A stretch of 64,000 nucleotides of DNA. Source: Telluria mixta. GTDB taxonomy: Bacteria; Pseudomonadota; Gammaproteobacteria; Burkholderiales; Burkholderiaceae_D. Position numbers and translations under genes: made by a program. Position 1 is the stretch's first letter. Each line of letters starts with the position of its first letter. The stretch spans positions 2,914,001 through 2,978,000 of the forward strand of contig NZ_CP119520.1 in assembly GCF_029223865.1 (NCBI RefSeq). The letters run 5' to 3'. Shown piece after piece: positions 32,970-41,887 of this stretch. The notes under the pieces are model-generated. The model had not been told where the DNA came from and did not search any database. It was given only the letters and a program-made list of their open reading frames with translations.

Positions 32970-33847
32970 TCGACGCGTTCTGCGACACGCTCTGGCTCGA
33001 GCACGGCCTCGCGAAGAACTCCCTCGACGCCTACCGGCGCGACCTGCGCTTGTTCGCACGCTGGCTTGAAGTCAAGCGGCCGGAGCGGGGCGACCTGTAC
33101 GCCGTCGAACCGCAGGACATCGCCGCCTATTTCGCCGAACGCCATGAAGACACGAAGCCCAGCTCGGCCAACCGCCGGCTGTCCGTGCTGAAGCGCTTTT
33201 ATCAGCTTGCCTTGCGCGACCGCCGCATCGCCGCCGATCCGTGCCTGAAGATGGCGTCCGCGAAGCAGCCGCAGCGCTTCGTCCATACGCTCTCGGAGGC
33301 CCAGGTCGACGCGCTCTTGGGGACGCCGGATGTCTCGACGCCGCTCGGCCTGCGCGAGCGCACGATGCTCGAACTGATGTATGCCAGCGGCCTGCGCGTG
33401 TCGGAACTCGTCGCGCTGAAGATGGTCGAGCTGAGCCTGAACGATGGCGTGCTGCGCATTACCGGCAAAGGCAGCAAGACGCGTCTCGTGCCGTTCGGCG
33501 AACAGGCGCGACACTGGCTGGAGCGCTATATGAAAGAGGCGCGCGGCATCATCCTCGACGGCCAGGTCGACGACGCGCTGTTCGTGACGGGCCGTGGCGG
33601 CCCGATGACGCGCCAGATGTTCTGGGTCGTCATCAAGAAGCATGCGGCGAAGGCGGGCATCACGGCGCCGCTGTCGCCGCACACCCTGCGTCACGCGTTC
33701 GCCACGCATTTGCTGAACCACGGCGCCGACCTTCGCGTCGTGCAATTGCTGTTGGGCCATTCCGACATTTCCACGACCCAGATCTACACCCACGTCGCGC
33801 GGGAACGCCTGAAGCACCTGCACGCGCGGCACCACCCGCGTGGTTAA
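32942..33847 (+). CDS. xerD: site-specific tyrosine recombinase XerD
   Basis: A 301-residue recombinase of the XerCD pair that resolves chromosome dimers at dif. The core-binding domain is at about 5-90 and the catalytic domain from about 112. Catalytic residues are visible: Arg in ASGLRVSELV, Lys in GKGSKTRLVP, His and Arg in SPHTLRHAFATH, His in GHSDISTTQIYTH, and the nucleophile Tyr in QIYTHV. The length is that of housekeeping XerD rather than an element integrase. The overlap with ogt is unusual but common in related genomes as far as I recall. Confidence 0.92.
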   Translation: MAAAVNLPLIDAFCDTLWLEHGLAKNSLDAYRRDLRLFARWLEVKRPERGDLYAVEPQDIAAYFAERHEDTKPSSANRRLSVLKRFYQLALRDRRIAADPCLKMASAKQPQRFVHTLSEAQVDALLGTPDVSTPLGLRERTMLELMYASGLRVSELVALKMVELSLNDGVLRITGKGSKTRLVPFGEQARHWLERYMKEARGIILDGQVDDALFVTGRGGPMTRQMFWVVIKKHAAKAGITAPLSPHTLRHAFATHLLNHGADLRVVQLLLGHSDISTTQIYTHVARERLKHLHARHHPRG

Positions 33848-33920
33848 TTCTCAAGACGGGGTGGGATGACTGGTCCATAATGGACCGGTACGACCTTTCC
33901 AACGATAGCAAGAGGTGAGC

Positions 33921-34094
33921 ATGGCCAAGACGAATTTCCAGTACGAAAAACGCCAGCGGGAGTTGGAGAAGAAACGCAAGGCGGACGAAAAGGCGCGCAA
34001 GAAGCAGGAAGCCAAGCAGCACAAGGGGGACGATGCGCCGGCGCAGGATGAGGATTCCGGGGAAGAGGCACAGCAGGAGCACGATCCGGCTTGA
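33921..34094 (+). CDS. small highly charged conserved protein
   Basis: A 57-residue ORF starting MAKTNFQYEKRQRELEKKRK, with a lysine/glutamate-rich helix in the first 35 residues and an acidic Glu/Asp/Gln tail. A good ribosome-binding site (AGAGGTGAGC) directly precedes the ATG. I recall very similar short proteins annotated as hypothetical in Burkholderiales, so this is likely a real gene. The composition suggests a coiled-coil or nucleic-acid/ribosome-associated peptide, but there is no evidence for a function. It is below the length most gene finders keep. Confidence 0.65.
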   Translation: MAKTNFQYEKRQRELEKKRKADEKARKKQEAKQHKGDDAPAQDEDSGEEAQQEHDPA

Positions 34095-34102
34095 CCATTA
34101 AT

Positions 34103-34203
34103 CGTCGTTCCCGCGCACGCGGGAACCCATGCTGAGCTTGCTTAAACGCGACGGGTGCGATTTCTGAGGCTCTGTATGGGTCCCCGCTTTCGCGGGGACG
34201 ACG
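34103..34203. repeat. REP/BIME-like palindromic pair, copy A
   Basis: Two hairpins face each other: GTTCCCGCGCACGCGGGAAC near 34107-34126 and GTCCCCGCTTTCGCGGGGAC at 34180-34199, each edged by ATGGG/CCCAT and CGTCG/CGACG. A related element lies at 38716-38803. Such elements are common in extragenic regions of Burkholderiales, where they may act as mRNA stabilisers or terminators. This one sits 4 bp from the end of the RND permease gene. Confidence 0.75.
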
Positions 34204-34207
34204 TATG

Positions 34208-37200
34208 TCAGGCGGTTTGTTCCGTTGCCGTCTCCTCTTCGTGCCCCTTCCTGAACCACGCCGCCACGCGCTTGCCGAGACTGTCGAGATAGGTATAAGC
34301 CACCGGCACGACGACGAGCGTGAGCAGGGTCGACGTGATCACGCCCCCGATCACGGCACGTCCCATCGGCGCCTGCGTTTCCCCGCCTTCGCCCATGCCG
34401 ATCGCCATCGGCAGCATGCCGAAGATCATCGCGAGCGTCGTCATCAGGATCGGGCGCAGGCGCACCTGGCCCGCTTCCATCAGCGCGTCGAACTGTGAGC
34501 GGCCTTCGCGCTGGCCGTGGTTCGCGAAGTCCACCAGCAGGATCGCGTTCTTCGTCACTAGACCCATCAGCATCACGACGCCGATGATGGAAAAGATGTT
34601 CAGCGTCGTCTTCGTGATGAGCAGGGCGATCAGCACGCCGATCAGCGACAGCGGCAGCGACACCATGATCGCGATCGGCTGCAGGAAGCTGCCGAACTGC
34701 GATGCCAGCACGAGGTAGATGAAGATCACGGCAATGCCCAGGGCGACGCCGAAGCCGGCCATCGTCTCGTCCATCTGCTGGGCGTCGCCGCCGACGTCGA
34801 AGCGCACGCCGTCCGGCAGCTGCATGGCTTTCATTTCCTTGTTCACGTCGCCCATCACGTCGCCCAGCGGACGGCCTTCAAGGCCGGCGAAAACCGCGAC
34901 GCGGCGCTGCAGGGCCTGGCGCTTGAGCATCTGCGGGCTCGTGGACGGGATGAATTGCACGACCTGGCGCAGCGGGACCATGACCGGGTTGCCCATCGCG
35001 TCACGCTTGCCCGATGCCACCGACAGGTCGGCCAGGTCGGCCACCTTCTCGCGGCCCGACTTCGGCAGCTGCACGTTGACTTCGTAGTTCTGGCCATCCG
35101 GCGCGAGCCAGCGGTTGGTCTGGTCGCCGGCGACGAACGGACGCAGCGCCGTGCCGATCTGCTGCACGGTGAGCCCGAGGTCGGACGCCAGCTCGTGGTT
35201 GATCTTGACGATGGTGGCCGGGTTCGCGCCTTCCTGGCTGTACTCGATGTCGGCGATGCCGCGGATCTTGCGCATCTTGTCCATCAAAGTGTGGGCCACC
35301 GCGTCCAGCTTCGCTTCGTCATTGCCCAGGATGGCGATGTAGATCGGGCGCTGGCCCACCGTCATCGAGATGCCGGCTATCTTCTCCAGGCGGTCGCGGA
35401 TGACTTTTTCCATGTCCTGCTGCGAGCGGCGGTGCGTCTTGTGCACGTCCGTCAGCTTCAGGTGCACCTCCGAGTAGTTGCGGCCCTCCCACGAACCGAC
35501 GATGGTCGATACGCTTTCGATTTCCTTGAACTCGCCCAGCGCCGCTTCGGCCTGGCGCAGTTTCGCATCCGAGTATTCCAGGCTGGAGCCGATCGGCGTC
35601 TTCAGGCGCATATGGATGTAGCCGTCGTCGACCTGCGGCACGAATTCGCCGCCGATCATCGGCACCAGCGTCAGGCTGCCCCCGAACAGCACGACGGCCA
35701 GCAGCAGGGTCGACTTGCGCCAGGCAAGCGCCAGTCCCAGCACCTTCGCGTACAGGCCGTGCAGCCACTCGATACCGTGCTCGATGCGCGCCATCAGGCG
35801 GCCCAGCCACGGCACGTACTTGAAGCGGTCCTTCACGGGGTCGGGCCACACGGACGACAGCATCGGGTCGAGCGTGAAGCTGACGAACAGCGACACCAGC
35901 ACGGCGACGGCGACGGTGATTCCGAACTGCAGGAAGAAGCGGCCGATGATGCCCTTCATGAACGCGATCGGCACGAACACGGCGACGATGGCGAACGTCG
36001 TCGCCATCACGGCGACGCCGATCTCGTTGGTGCCGTCTTCCGCGGCGCGCACGTGGTTCTTGCCCATGCCGAAGTGACGCACGATGTTTTCGCGCACGAC
36101 GATGGCGTCGTCGATCAGCAGGCCGATGCACAGCGACAGCGCCATCAGCGTGAGGAAGTTCAGCGTGAAGCCGAAGTACTTCATCGCGATGAAGCTGGCC
36201 AGCACGGAGATCGGCAGGGTCAGGCCCGTGATGATCGTGCTGCGCCACGAGTGCAGGAAAAAGAACACGATCACCATGGTCAGCATCGCGCCTTCCATGA
36301 TGGTGTCCTTCACGTTGTCGAGCTGGCCCTGCACGTTCTTCGCCTTGTCGTCCAGGATGCGGAACTGGATGTCCTTCGGCAGCGTCGTCTTCATCGCTTC
36401 GATGGCGGCCTTCACGCCGGTGCCCACCTGCACCGTATTGGCGTCCTGGATCTTCGCGATCTCCAGCGTGATGGAACGCTCGCCGTTCACGCGCGAGATC
36501 GACTGTTCCTCGGCGGCGCCGTCGGAGATGTCGGCCACCTGGCTCAGGTAGATCGGGCCGCCGGTGCGGTTGGCGACGACGATGCGCTTGAAGTCGGCCG
36601 CTTCCTTCATCTTGCCTTCGATGCGCACGAGGTTCTCGCGTGCGCCGCGGCTGATGCGGCCGGCCGGCAGGTTGGCATTGGTCGTCGTGATCGCGTTCAT
36701 CACCTCGTCGATGCCGACGTTGAGGCTCTTCAGCTGGTCGGGGCGGATGTCGATCAGCACCTGGCGGTCTTGCTTGCCGTTGACGCGGATCTGGCCCACG
36801 CCGGCCACGGCCTGCAGGCGCTTCACGATCACCTGGTCGGTCAGCATCGTCAGGTCGCGCAGGCTGCGCTCCTTCGACGTCAGCGCCAGCAGGACCACGG
36901 GCTGCGTGTTCTCGCCTTCCTCGCGGAACACGATCGGTTCTTTCACCTCGCGCGGGAAGCCGCCGCGCACGGTGCTGATGCGGTCGCGCAGGTCCTGCAC
37001 GGCGCGGTCCATGTCGACCGTCAGCTGGAATTCGATGCCGACGCCCGAGCGGCCTTCCCACGACGTGCTGCGGATCGTCTTGATGCCGCCGACCGTGTTC
37101 GCCGCTTCCTCGAGCGGGCGCGTGACGTCGTTCTCGACCTGTTCAGGCGAGGCGCCGGGATACGCGGTCTCGATGAACACGGCCGGGATCTCGACGTTCG

Positions 37201-37312
37201 GCATGCTCTCGACGCCGAGGCCGCGGTACGCGAACAGGCCGAGCACCATCAGGCCCACCATCACCATCGTGGCGAAGACGGGGTATTTGATACTGGTACG
37301 TGTGATCCACAT
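34208..37312 (-). CDS. RND (HAE1/AcrB type) multidrug efflux permease
   Basis: A 1034-residue inner-membrane transporter of the usual AcrB length, with 12 helices in two repeats, each followed by a large periplasmic loop. The proton-relay Asp pair is visible in LCIGLLIDDAIVVRENIVRH (TM4) and the partner Lys in MLMGLVTKNAILLVDFAN (TM10). YPGASPEQVENDVTRPLEEA is the usual porter-domain start. It works with the adaptor encoded 3 bp upstream to expel drugs or metabolites. No outer-membrane channel gene is adjacent, so it must borrow a TolC-like protein encoded elsewhere. The substrate cannot be predicted. Confidence 0.92.
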   Translation of the reverse strand: MWITRTSIKYPVFATMVMVGLMVLGLFAYRGLGVESMPNVEIPAVFIETAYPGASPEQVENDVTRPLEEAANTVGGIKTIRSTSWEGRSGVGIEFQLTVDMDRAVQDLRDRISTVRGGFPREVKEPIVFREEGENTQPVVLLALTSKERSLRDLTMLTDQVIVKRLQAVAGVGQIRVNGKQDRQVLIDIRPDQLKSLNVGIDEVMNAITTTNANLPAGRISRGARENLVRIEGKMKEAADFKRIVVANRTGGPIYLSQVADISDGAAEEQSISRVNGERSITLEIAKIQDANTVQVGTGVKAAIEAMKTTLPKDIQFRILDDKAKNVQGQLDNVKDTIMEGAMLTMVIVFFFLHSWRSTIITGLTLPISVLASFIAMKYFGFTLNFLTLMALSLCIGLLIDDAIVVRENIVRHFGMGKNHVRAAEDGTNEIGVAVMATTFAIVAVFVPIAFMKGIIGRFFLQFGITVAVAVLVSLFVSFTLDPMLSSVWPDPVKDRFKYVPWLGRLMARIEHGIEWLHGLYAKVLGLALAWRKSTLLLAVVLFGGSLTLVPMIGGEFVPQVDDGYIHMRLKTPIGSSLEYSDAKLRQAEAALGEFKEIESVSTIVGSWEGRNYSEVHLKLTDVHKTHRRSQQDMEKVIRDRLEKIAGISMTVGQRPIYIAILGNDEAKLDAVAHTLMDKMRKIRGIADIEYSQEGANPATIVKINHELASDLGLTVQQIGTALRPFVAGDQTNRWLAPDGQNYEVNVQLPKSGREKVADLADLSVASGKRDAMGNPVMVPLRQVVQFIPSTSPQMLKRQALQRRVAVFAGLEGRPLGDVMGDVNKEMKAMQLPDGVRFDVGGDAQQMDETMAGFGVALGIAVIFIYLVLASQFGSFLQPIAIMVSLPLSLIGVLIALLITKTTLNIFSIIGVVMLMGLVTKNAILLVDFANHGQREGRSQFDALMEAGQVRLRPILMTTLAMIFGMLPMAIGMGEGGETQAPMGRAVIGGVITSTLLTLVVVPVAYTYLDSLGKRVAAWFRKGHEEETATEQTA

Positions 37313-37315
37313 GGC

Positions 37316-38509
37316 TCAGCCTTTCGCGTCCGGCAGTTTCACCTGGCTGCCCGGCTTGATGCCGTCCAGCGGCACCGCGAGCACCGTCATGCCGGCGTCG
37401 ACGCCTTCCAGCGCTTCGACGACGCCCTCGTCCTGGTTGCGCAGGCCGAGTTTCACCGGCTGCGCGACGACCTTGCCGTTGTCGATGCGGTAGACGACGT
37501 CGCGGCCGTTGTCCTTGCGGACGGCGCCGAGCGGCAGCAGCGGATGCGCGTTCGACTTCTCGGTGACGACGGTGCCCTTGGCGAACATGCCGGCGCGCAG
37601 CAGGCCGTCCGGATTCGCCACGTCCACATAGACGATCATGGCGCGCGAGCCCGTCTCGGTCGCCGGGTTGATGCGCGCGACCTTGCCGGTGAAGTTGCGG
37701 CCGTCGAAACCGTCGACCTTGAACTGCACGTCCTGGCCCACCTGGATACGGGGGATGTCGGAGGCCGGCACCTGGGCGTCGAGCGTCAGGTGTTTCAGGT
37801 CGACGATCGAGAACACGGGGCTGTCCGGCGCCAGCTTTTCGCCGGCCTGCGCGTGGCGTTTGCTGACGACGCCCGAGAGCGGTGCGTGGATCGTCGTATC
37901 GGCCAGCGCGATGCGCGCGAGGTCCAGTTGCGCGCGCGCGGAGTCGACGGCGGCCTGCGCCAGGTCGACGGCGTTCGCCGACGTGTCGTACGCGTTCTGC
38001 GCGATGAAATTCTGCTTCAGCAGCGACGCGCTGTTGCTCATGTTTTTCCTGGCCATCGTCAGGCGTGCCTGCGCGTCGGCCAGCATGGCCTGCTGCTGCG
38101 CGACGCGGGCGCGCGCCTCGGCCGGGTCGAGCTGCGCGATCACCTGGCCGGCCTTGACGTCCATGCCTTCCTGCACGGCGGTCGACAGCACGATGCCCGA
38201 TACCTTCGACTTGACGGTGGCCTGCGCCAGCGGCATCAGCGAACCGGTGACAGGCAGGGTGACGGCCAGCGGACGCGCCTCGACGCGGGCGATGTCGCGC
38301 ACCGACAGTTCGTGGACAGGTTCCTTGGCCGCCGCCGGTGCCGGTGCGGCCGCTTGCGCGGGCGCCGCGGCGCGGTGGGTCAGCGCATAGGCGCCGGCGC
38401 CCGCGAGTGCGACGGCGAGCAGCGACAGCGCAATGATCCTGGCGCGGCGGCGCGGCGCCGGTTTCTTGGCGGGCTGGTCGGCGGACAAAGGCAGGGACTC
38501 GATCTTCAT
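37316..38509 (-). CDS. RND efflux periplasmic adaptor (membrane fusion protein)
   Basis: A 397-residue membrane fusion protein. It has an N-terminal inner-membrane anchor (about 25-45) without a lipobox Cys. A split lipoyl/barrel-sandwich domain surrounds an alpha-helical hairpin at about 130-195 (RARVAQQQAMLADAQARLTM). The beta-barrel part contains VGQDVQFKVDGFDGR, and the membrane-proximal part contains GLRNQDEGVVEALEGVDAG. It bridges the permease and an outer-membrane channel. It is the first gene of the two-gene operon. A 25-bp palindrome lies about 50 bp upstream of its ATG. Confidence 0.9.
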   Translation of the reverse strand: MKIESLPLSADQPAKKPAPRRRARIIALSLLAVALAGAGAYALTHRAAAPAQAAAPAPAAAKEPVHELSVRDIARVEARPLAVTLPVTGSLMPLAQATVKSKVSGIVLSTAVQEGMDVKAGQVIAQLDPAEARARVAQQQAMLADAQARLTMARKNMSNSASLLKQNFIAQNAYDTSANAVDLAQAAVDSARAQLDLARIALADTTIHAPLSGVVSKRHAQAGEKLAPDSPVFSIVDLKHLTLDAQVPASDIPRIQVGQDVQFKVDGFDGRNFTGKVARINPATETGSRAMIVYVDVANPDGLLRAGMFAKGTVVTEKSNAHPLLPLGAVRKDNGRDVVYRIDNGKVVAQPVKLGLRNQDEGVVEALEGVDAGMTVLAVPLDGIKPGSQVKLPDAKG

Positions 38510-38715
38510 GGTTATTCTTTATGTAGTGGCAAGCGCGAGCGGAAAGGAGAGCGCACGTGCTCCGTCCTGCCAGGCAGGATGGAGCTCCCAGCGCATGACG
38601 GCATGGTAGGTTTGTCCATGACGAACCGCTATCGGAATGCGACGAGCGGTGCAAAAGGGACGCTGAACTGCGAAAAATCCGGGGCGGACGTGCAGACGGT
38701 CGAAACACTAACCAA
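38510..38715. other. upstream region of the RND operon
   Basis: This gap, with the repeat at 38716-38803, separates the divergent-end arrangement of the RND operon and the next gene. It contains the operator-like palindrome at 38560 and presumably the RND promoter. No ORF with coding character is visible, and no dedicated regulator gene is adjacent. Confidence 0.4.
38560..38584. promoter_or_regulatory. operator-like palindrome upstream of the RND efflux operon
   Basis: CTCCGTCCTGCC-A-GGCAGGATGGAG is an inverted repeat with 12-bp arms, one mismatch and a single central base. It is 51-75 bp upstream of the adaptor ATG, where a repressor of the pump would bind. It lacks a T-run, so it is not a terminator. 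The cognate regulator is not in the window. Confidence 0.5.
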
Positions 38716-38803
38716 CGTCGCCCCTGCGGAGGCAGGGGCCCAATTTCGCCAGCGTAGCGGTTACGTTTGCAGAACTTGGGTCCCCGCCTTCGCGGGGACG
38801 ACG
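38716..38803. repeat. REP/BIME-like palindromic pair, copy B
   Basis: Two hairpins (GCCCCTGCGGAGGCAGGGGC at 38720-38739 and GTCCCCGCCTTCGCGGGGAC at 38780-38799) carry the same outer CGTCG/CGACG edges as copy A at 34103. It lies 9 bp after the end of the exonuclease-family gene. Confidence 0.72.
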
Positions 38804-38811
38804 GGCGGGCG

Positions 38812-39783
38812 TCAGCCGTCGCCGGTTGGCGTGCCGGCCCGCTCGAACAGGCGCAGCCGCGCCAGCACTTGCCCGTGATCCGACGCCTCCGGCAACCCGA
38901 GATCGAGGTGGTCGTTCAGGTAGACGACGTCGATGACTTCGCCCAGCGCCCCCGGCAGCGACGCATTGAATTCCGCCGACACGAGGATGTGGTCGATGGT
39001 CGAGTGATAGCCATCGTGCACGTTGGAAAAACCGACGTGCCGCAGATGGTCCTGGCGGCCCTGCAGCTGACAGGCATCATATAAACGGTCGCCGCTGGGC
39101 GCGCCGAGGCCCAGCACGATGCCGGTCGTGACCGCGTCGGCGACGTCGTTGAAGTCGCCCAGCACGACGCGCGGGCGGTGGTGCGTGCGGCCGATGTCGG
39201 TCAGCAGCACGCGCAGCGCGGCCGCTTCCGTGCCGCGCCGGATCAGCGAGCGCAGCGATGCCAGCGCGTACAGCTGCGGGTCGTCGCCCGTGTCGCCCGC
39301 GCGGTAGTCGGGGCGGCGCGATTTTAAATGCACGACCACCACGTCCGCGACGAGATCCGGCGTCAGCTGGATCGCCGCGTGCAGCGGCGCACGGGTAAAA
39401 CGTTCCGGATCGCGGTTGCCGGGCGGCATCGCTATCCCGGGCGGGAAATAGGGCAGTTGACGGGGCGCGTCGGCCAGGGGCAGGCGGGAGGCGAGGGCGA
39501 CGCTGGGCGTCAGCTTCTCCGCGTCCGGGTCGGGGTCGAAGCCGACGTGGACGGCGTCGCGGAAGCGCCGCGTGCGCGACAGCGCCTCGGCCAGCGCGGC
39601 CTGGGAGAACACTTCCTGGAAACCGATCACGTCGGCGCCGAGCATGTCGATCTGGTGCGCGGTCCAGGCGATCTTCGCTTCGTATTCCTCGGGGGTGCTC
39701 GGTTCCAGGTTGTCGTACAGCCTGGCGCCCGGCGGGGCGAGGTTACACACGTTGAAGGTGGCAAAGCGAATCTCTTGCTGCAT
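38812..39783 (-). CDS. endonuclease/exonuclease/phosphatase family protein
   Basis: A 323-residue member of the EEP fold family. Motifs are RFATFNVCNLA (strand with Asn), IGFQEVF with the metal-binding Glu, VVVHLKSR, RVVLGDFNDVAD (Asp-x-Asn) and the terminal ASDHGQV with the catalytic Asp-His. It could be a nuclease or phosphodiesterase; there is no signal peptide, so it is cytosolic. ATG 39783 is preferred over 39807 because GGAGGAG lies upstream of it. It is divergent from ybaK. Confidence 0.82.
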   Translation of the reverse strand: MQQEIRFATFNVCNLAPPGARLYDNLEPSTPEEYEAKIAWTAHQIDMLGADVIGFQEVFSQAALAEALSRTRRFRDAVHVGFDPDPDAEKLTPSVALASRLPLADAPRQLPYFPPGIAMPPGNRDPERFTRAPLHAAIQLTPDLVADVVVVHLKSRRPDYRAGDTGDDPQLYALASLRSLIRRGTEAAALRVLLTDIGRTHHRPRVVLGDFNDVADAVTTGIVLGLGAPSGDRLYDACQLQGRQDHLRHVGFSNVHDGYHSTIDHILVSAEFNASLPGALGEVIDVVYLNDHLDLGLPEASDHGQVLARLRLFERAGTPTGDG

Positions 39784-39821
39784 AATAAGCAACTCCTCCG
39801 TTTGCATTTAGCGTAACACGC

Positions 39822-40313
39822 ATGGCCAAGAAAGAGCATATCTCCGAAACCCCGGCAACACAGTTCCTGCGCAAGCATGGGGTCGCATTCACGGAGCATC
39901 CCTACGAATACGAGGAACACGGCGGTACGGCCGTGTCGTCGCGCGAGCTGGGCGTGGAAGAGCACGCCGTCGTGAAAACCCTCGTGATGCAGGACGAGGC
40001 GGCCAAGCCGCTGATCGTGCTGATGCATGGCGACTGCAAGGTCTCGACGAAGAACCTCGCCCGCGCCATCCCCTGCAAATCCGTCGAACCGTGCAAGCCG
40101 GACGTCGCCCAGCGCCATTCCGGCTACATGGTCGGCGGCACGTCGCCGTTCGGCGTGCGCAAGGCGATGCCGGTCTACGTCGAGGAAAGCATCCTGCAGC
40201 TGGACAAAATCTATATCAATGGCGGACGGCGCGGTTTCCTGGTCGGGATCGCGCCCGCCGTGCTGGTGGACGTGCTGAAGGCCCGTCCGGTGAACTGCGC
40301 GCTGGCCGACTGA
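39822..40313 (+). CDS. ybaK: Cys-tRNA(Pro)/aminoacyl-tRNA deacylase YbaK
   Basis: A 163-residue trans-editing protein that removes mischarged cysteine from tRNA-Pro. YbaK-family features are TPATQFLRKHGVAFTEHPYE, then VVKTLVMQDE with the catalytic Lys, ARAIPCKSVEPCKPDVAQRH, GYMVGGTSPFGVRK and the INGGRRGFLVGI strand. It is a single gene followed by plsY after 90 bp. Confidence 0.92.
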   Translation: MAKKEHISETPATQFLRKHGVAFTEHPYEYEEHGGTAVSSRELGVEEHAVVKTLVMQDEAAKPLIVLMHGDCKVSTKNLARAIPCKSVEPCKPDVAQRHSGYMVGGTSPFGVRKAMPVYVEESILQLDKIYINGGRRGFLVGIAPAVLVDVLKARPVNCALAD

Positions 40314-40404
40314 CTATCGCCCGGCTCGGCCGATGGTGTATATTTCACGCGCGCCAGATTCCTGGCCAGGGATTAAGCCCGGTAGGGATTAAGAAAAGAG
40401 ACTC

Positions 40405-41046
40405 ATGTACACAATTCTGTTCACCATCGCAGCCTATCTGATCGGCTCGATTTCCTTCGCCGTCGTCGCGAGCCGCCTGTTCGGCCTGGCCGACCCGCGT
40501 ACCTATGGCTCGAAGAACCCGGGCGCCACCAACGTCCTGCGCTCGGGCAGCAAGAAGGCGGCCATCGCGACGCTCGCCGGCGACTGCGCCAAAGGCTGGC
40601 TGGCCGTATGGCTCGCGATCCGCTTCGGCGAGCGCTTCGGCGTCGAGGACGGCGGCGTGGCGCTGGTCGCCATCGCGGTCTTTCTGGGCCATCTGTGGCC
40701 CGTGTTCTTCCGCTTCGTCGGCGGCAAGGGCGTGGCGACGGCGCTGGGCGTGCTGCTGGGCCTGAACGTCTGGCTCGGCCTGGCGACGCTGGTCACCTGG
40801 CTCGTCGTCGCGTATGCGTTCCGTTACTCGTCGCTGGCCGCGCTCGTGGCCGCGGTCTTCGCGCCGTTCTACTACGGCCTGCTGTTCGGCGCGGACGAAA
40901 AACTGGTCGCCGTCATCGCGATGAGCCTGCTGCTCCTCTACCGCCACAGCAGCAACATCGGCAATCTCATGGCCGGCAAGGAATCGAAGATCGGCAGCAA
41001 GTCCAAGGGCGCTGCGGCTGCCAAACCGGCGGTCAAGAAGAAGTGA
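40405..41046 (+). CDS. plsY: acyl-phosphate--glycerol-3-phosphate acyltransferase
   Basis: A 213-residue inner-membrane enzyme for the first acylation of glycerol 3-phosphate in phospholipid synthesis, using acyl-phosphate from PlsX. Conserved loops are [36 protein letters not shown] (motif 1) and [19 protein letters not shown] (motif 2, glycine-rich phosphate loop). About five membrane helices are visible, with a lysine-rich C-terminal tail (about 15 residues). A terminator follows directly. Confidence 0.95.
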   Translation: MYTILFTIAAYLIGSISFAVVASRLFGLADPRTYGSKNPGATNVLRSGSKKAAIATLAGDCAKGWLAVWLAIRFGERFGVEDGGVALVAIAVFLGHLWPVFFRFVGGKGVATALGVLLGLNVWLGLATLVTWLVVAYAFRYSSLAALVAAVFAPFYYGLLFGADEKLVAVIAMSLLLLYRHSSNIGNLMAGKESKIGSKSKGAAAAKPAVKKK

Positions 41047-41050
41047 GCAC

Positions 41051-41078
41051 AGGGGCCGATCAGGCCCCTTTTCTTTTT
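41051..41078 (+). terminator. rho-independent terminator after plsY
   Basis: A 7-bp stem AGGGGCC/GGCCCCT with a GATCA loop followed by TTTTCTTTTT. Confidence 0.88.
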
Positions 41079-41174
41079 GATTTGCCGAATTTGTTTGGCG
41101 CGCTGCTGCCTTTCGTTCGATGTGTCACCATATGCCCTAAGCGTTAGTGAAACCAATTGGAAGGCGGTGAAAAA

Positions 41175-41855
41175 GTGAGCAAGCAAATGAGAATCGACTT
41201 CGTGTCGGATGTATCGTGCCCGTGGTGCGTGATCGGTCTGAAATCGCTCGAGCAGGCACTGGAACGGGTGGGCGGTGACATTACGGTCGACATGCACTTC
41301 CAGCCCTTCGAGCTGAACCCGGGCATGGGTCCGGAAGGCCAGGACATCTTCGAACACATCACCGAGAAATACGGCTCCACCCCCGCCCAGCAGGACCAGT
41401 CGCGCGAGATGATCCGCCAGCGCGGCGAGGCCGTCGGCTTCACGTTCGACATGAGCAAACGCGGCCGCATCTACAACACCTTCGACGCACACCGCCTGCT
41501 GCACTGGGCGGAAGGCCAGGGCCGCCAGCAGGCGCTGAAGGAAAAGCTGTTCGAGGCGTATTTCACGCAGGGCGAGAACCCGGGCGCGCACGACGTGCTG
41601 CTGCGCGCGGCGGGCGAGGTCGGCCTCGACGTGGAAGCCGCGCGCCAGGTGCTGGCATCCAACGCGTACGCCGACGAGGTGCGCCAGCTCGAGTACTACT
41701 GGCAGCGCGCCGGCATCCGCTCGGTGCCGGCGATCGTGATCAACCAGCGCCACCTGATCTCGGGTGGCCAGCCGCCCGAGGTGTTCGAGCAGGCGCTGCG
41801 CCAGATCGCGCAGCAGGACGAGGAACTCGAGCAGGACGAGGAACCGGCCGCCTGA
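41175..41855 (+). CDS. DsbA family oxidoreductase (FrnE-like)
   Basis: About 226 residues from GTG 41175 (ATG 41187 and TTG 41157 are alternatives). It has a thioredoxin fold with the redox motif SDVSCPWC near residues 10-17, the FrnE-type segment FQPFELNPGMGPEGQDI, a helical insert, and IRSVPAIVINQRHLISGGQP with the cis-Pro. There is no signal peptide, so it is a cytosolic disulfide or polyketide-isomerase-like enzyme rather than a periplasmic DsbA. The end is an acidic EELEQDEEP tail. It is convergent with the next gene. Confidence 0.85.
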   Translation: MSKQMRIDFVSDVSCPWCVIGLKSLEQALERVGGDITVDMHFQPFELNPGMGPEGQDIFEHITEKYGSTPAQQDQSREMIRQRGEAVGFTFDMSKRGRIYNTFDAHRLLHWAEGQGRQQALKEKLFEAYFTQGENPGAHDVLLRAAGEVGLDVEAARQVLASNAYADEVRQLEYYWQRAGIRSVPAIVINQRHLISGGQPPEVFEQALRQIAQQDEELEQDEEPAA

Positions 41856-41887
41856 GGCGGCGCGGCCCCAGCTCGGTTCAGCCCAGC

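Noticed and set aside
32942..33847. Tyrosine recombinase as an integrase of a mobile element
   Set aside because: The full-length sequence, motifs and absence of attachment repeats or cargo genes fit the housekeeping XerD.
34955..38878. A 1307-codon open frame antisense to the RND efflux operon, and similar long antisense frames at 13218-15818 and 4995-6840
   Set aside because: These are by-products of high G+C coding bias opposite recognised genes. Their translations are low-complexity (rich in His, Arg, Val and Ala) and contain no domain.
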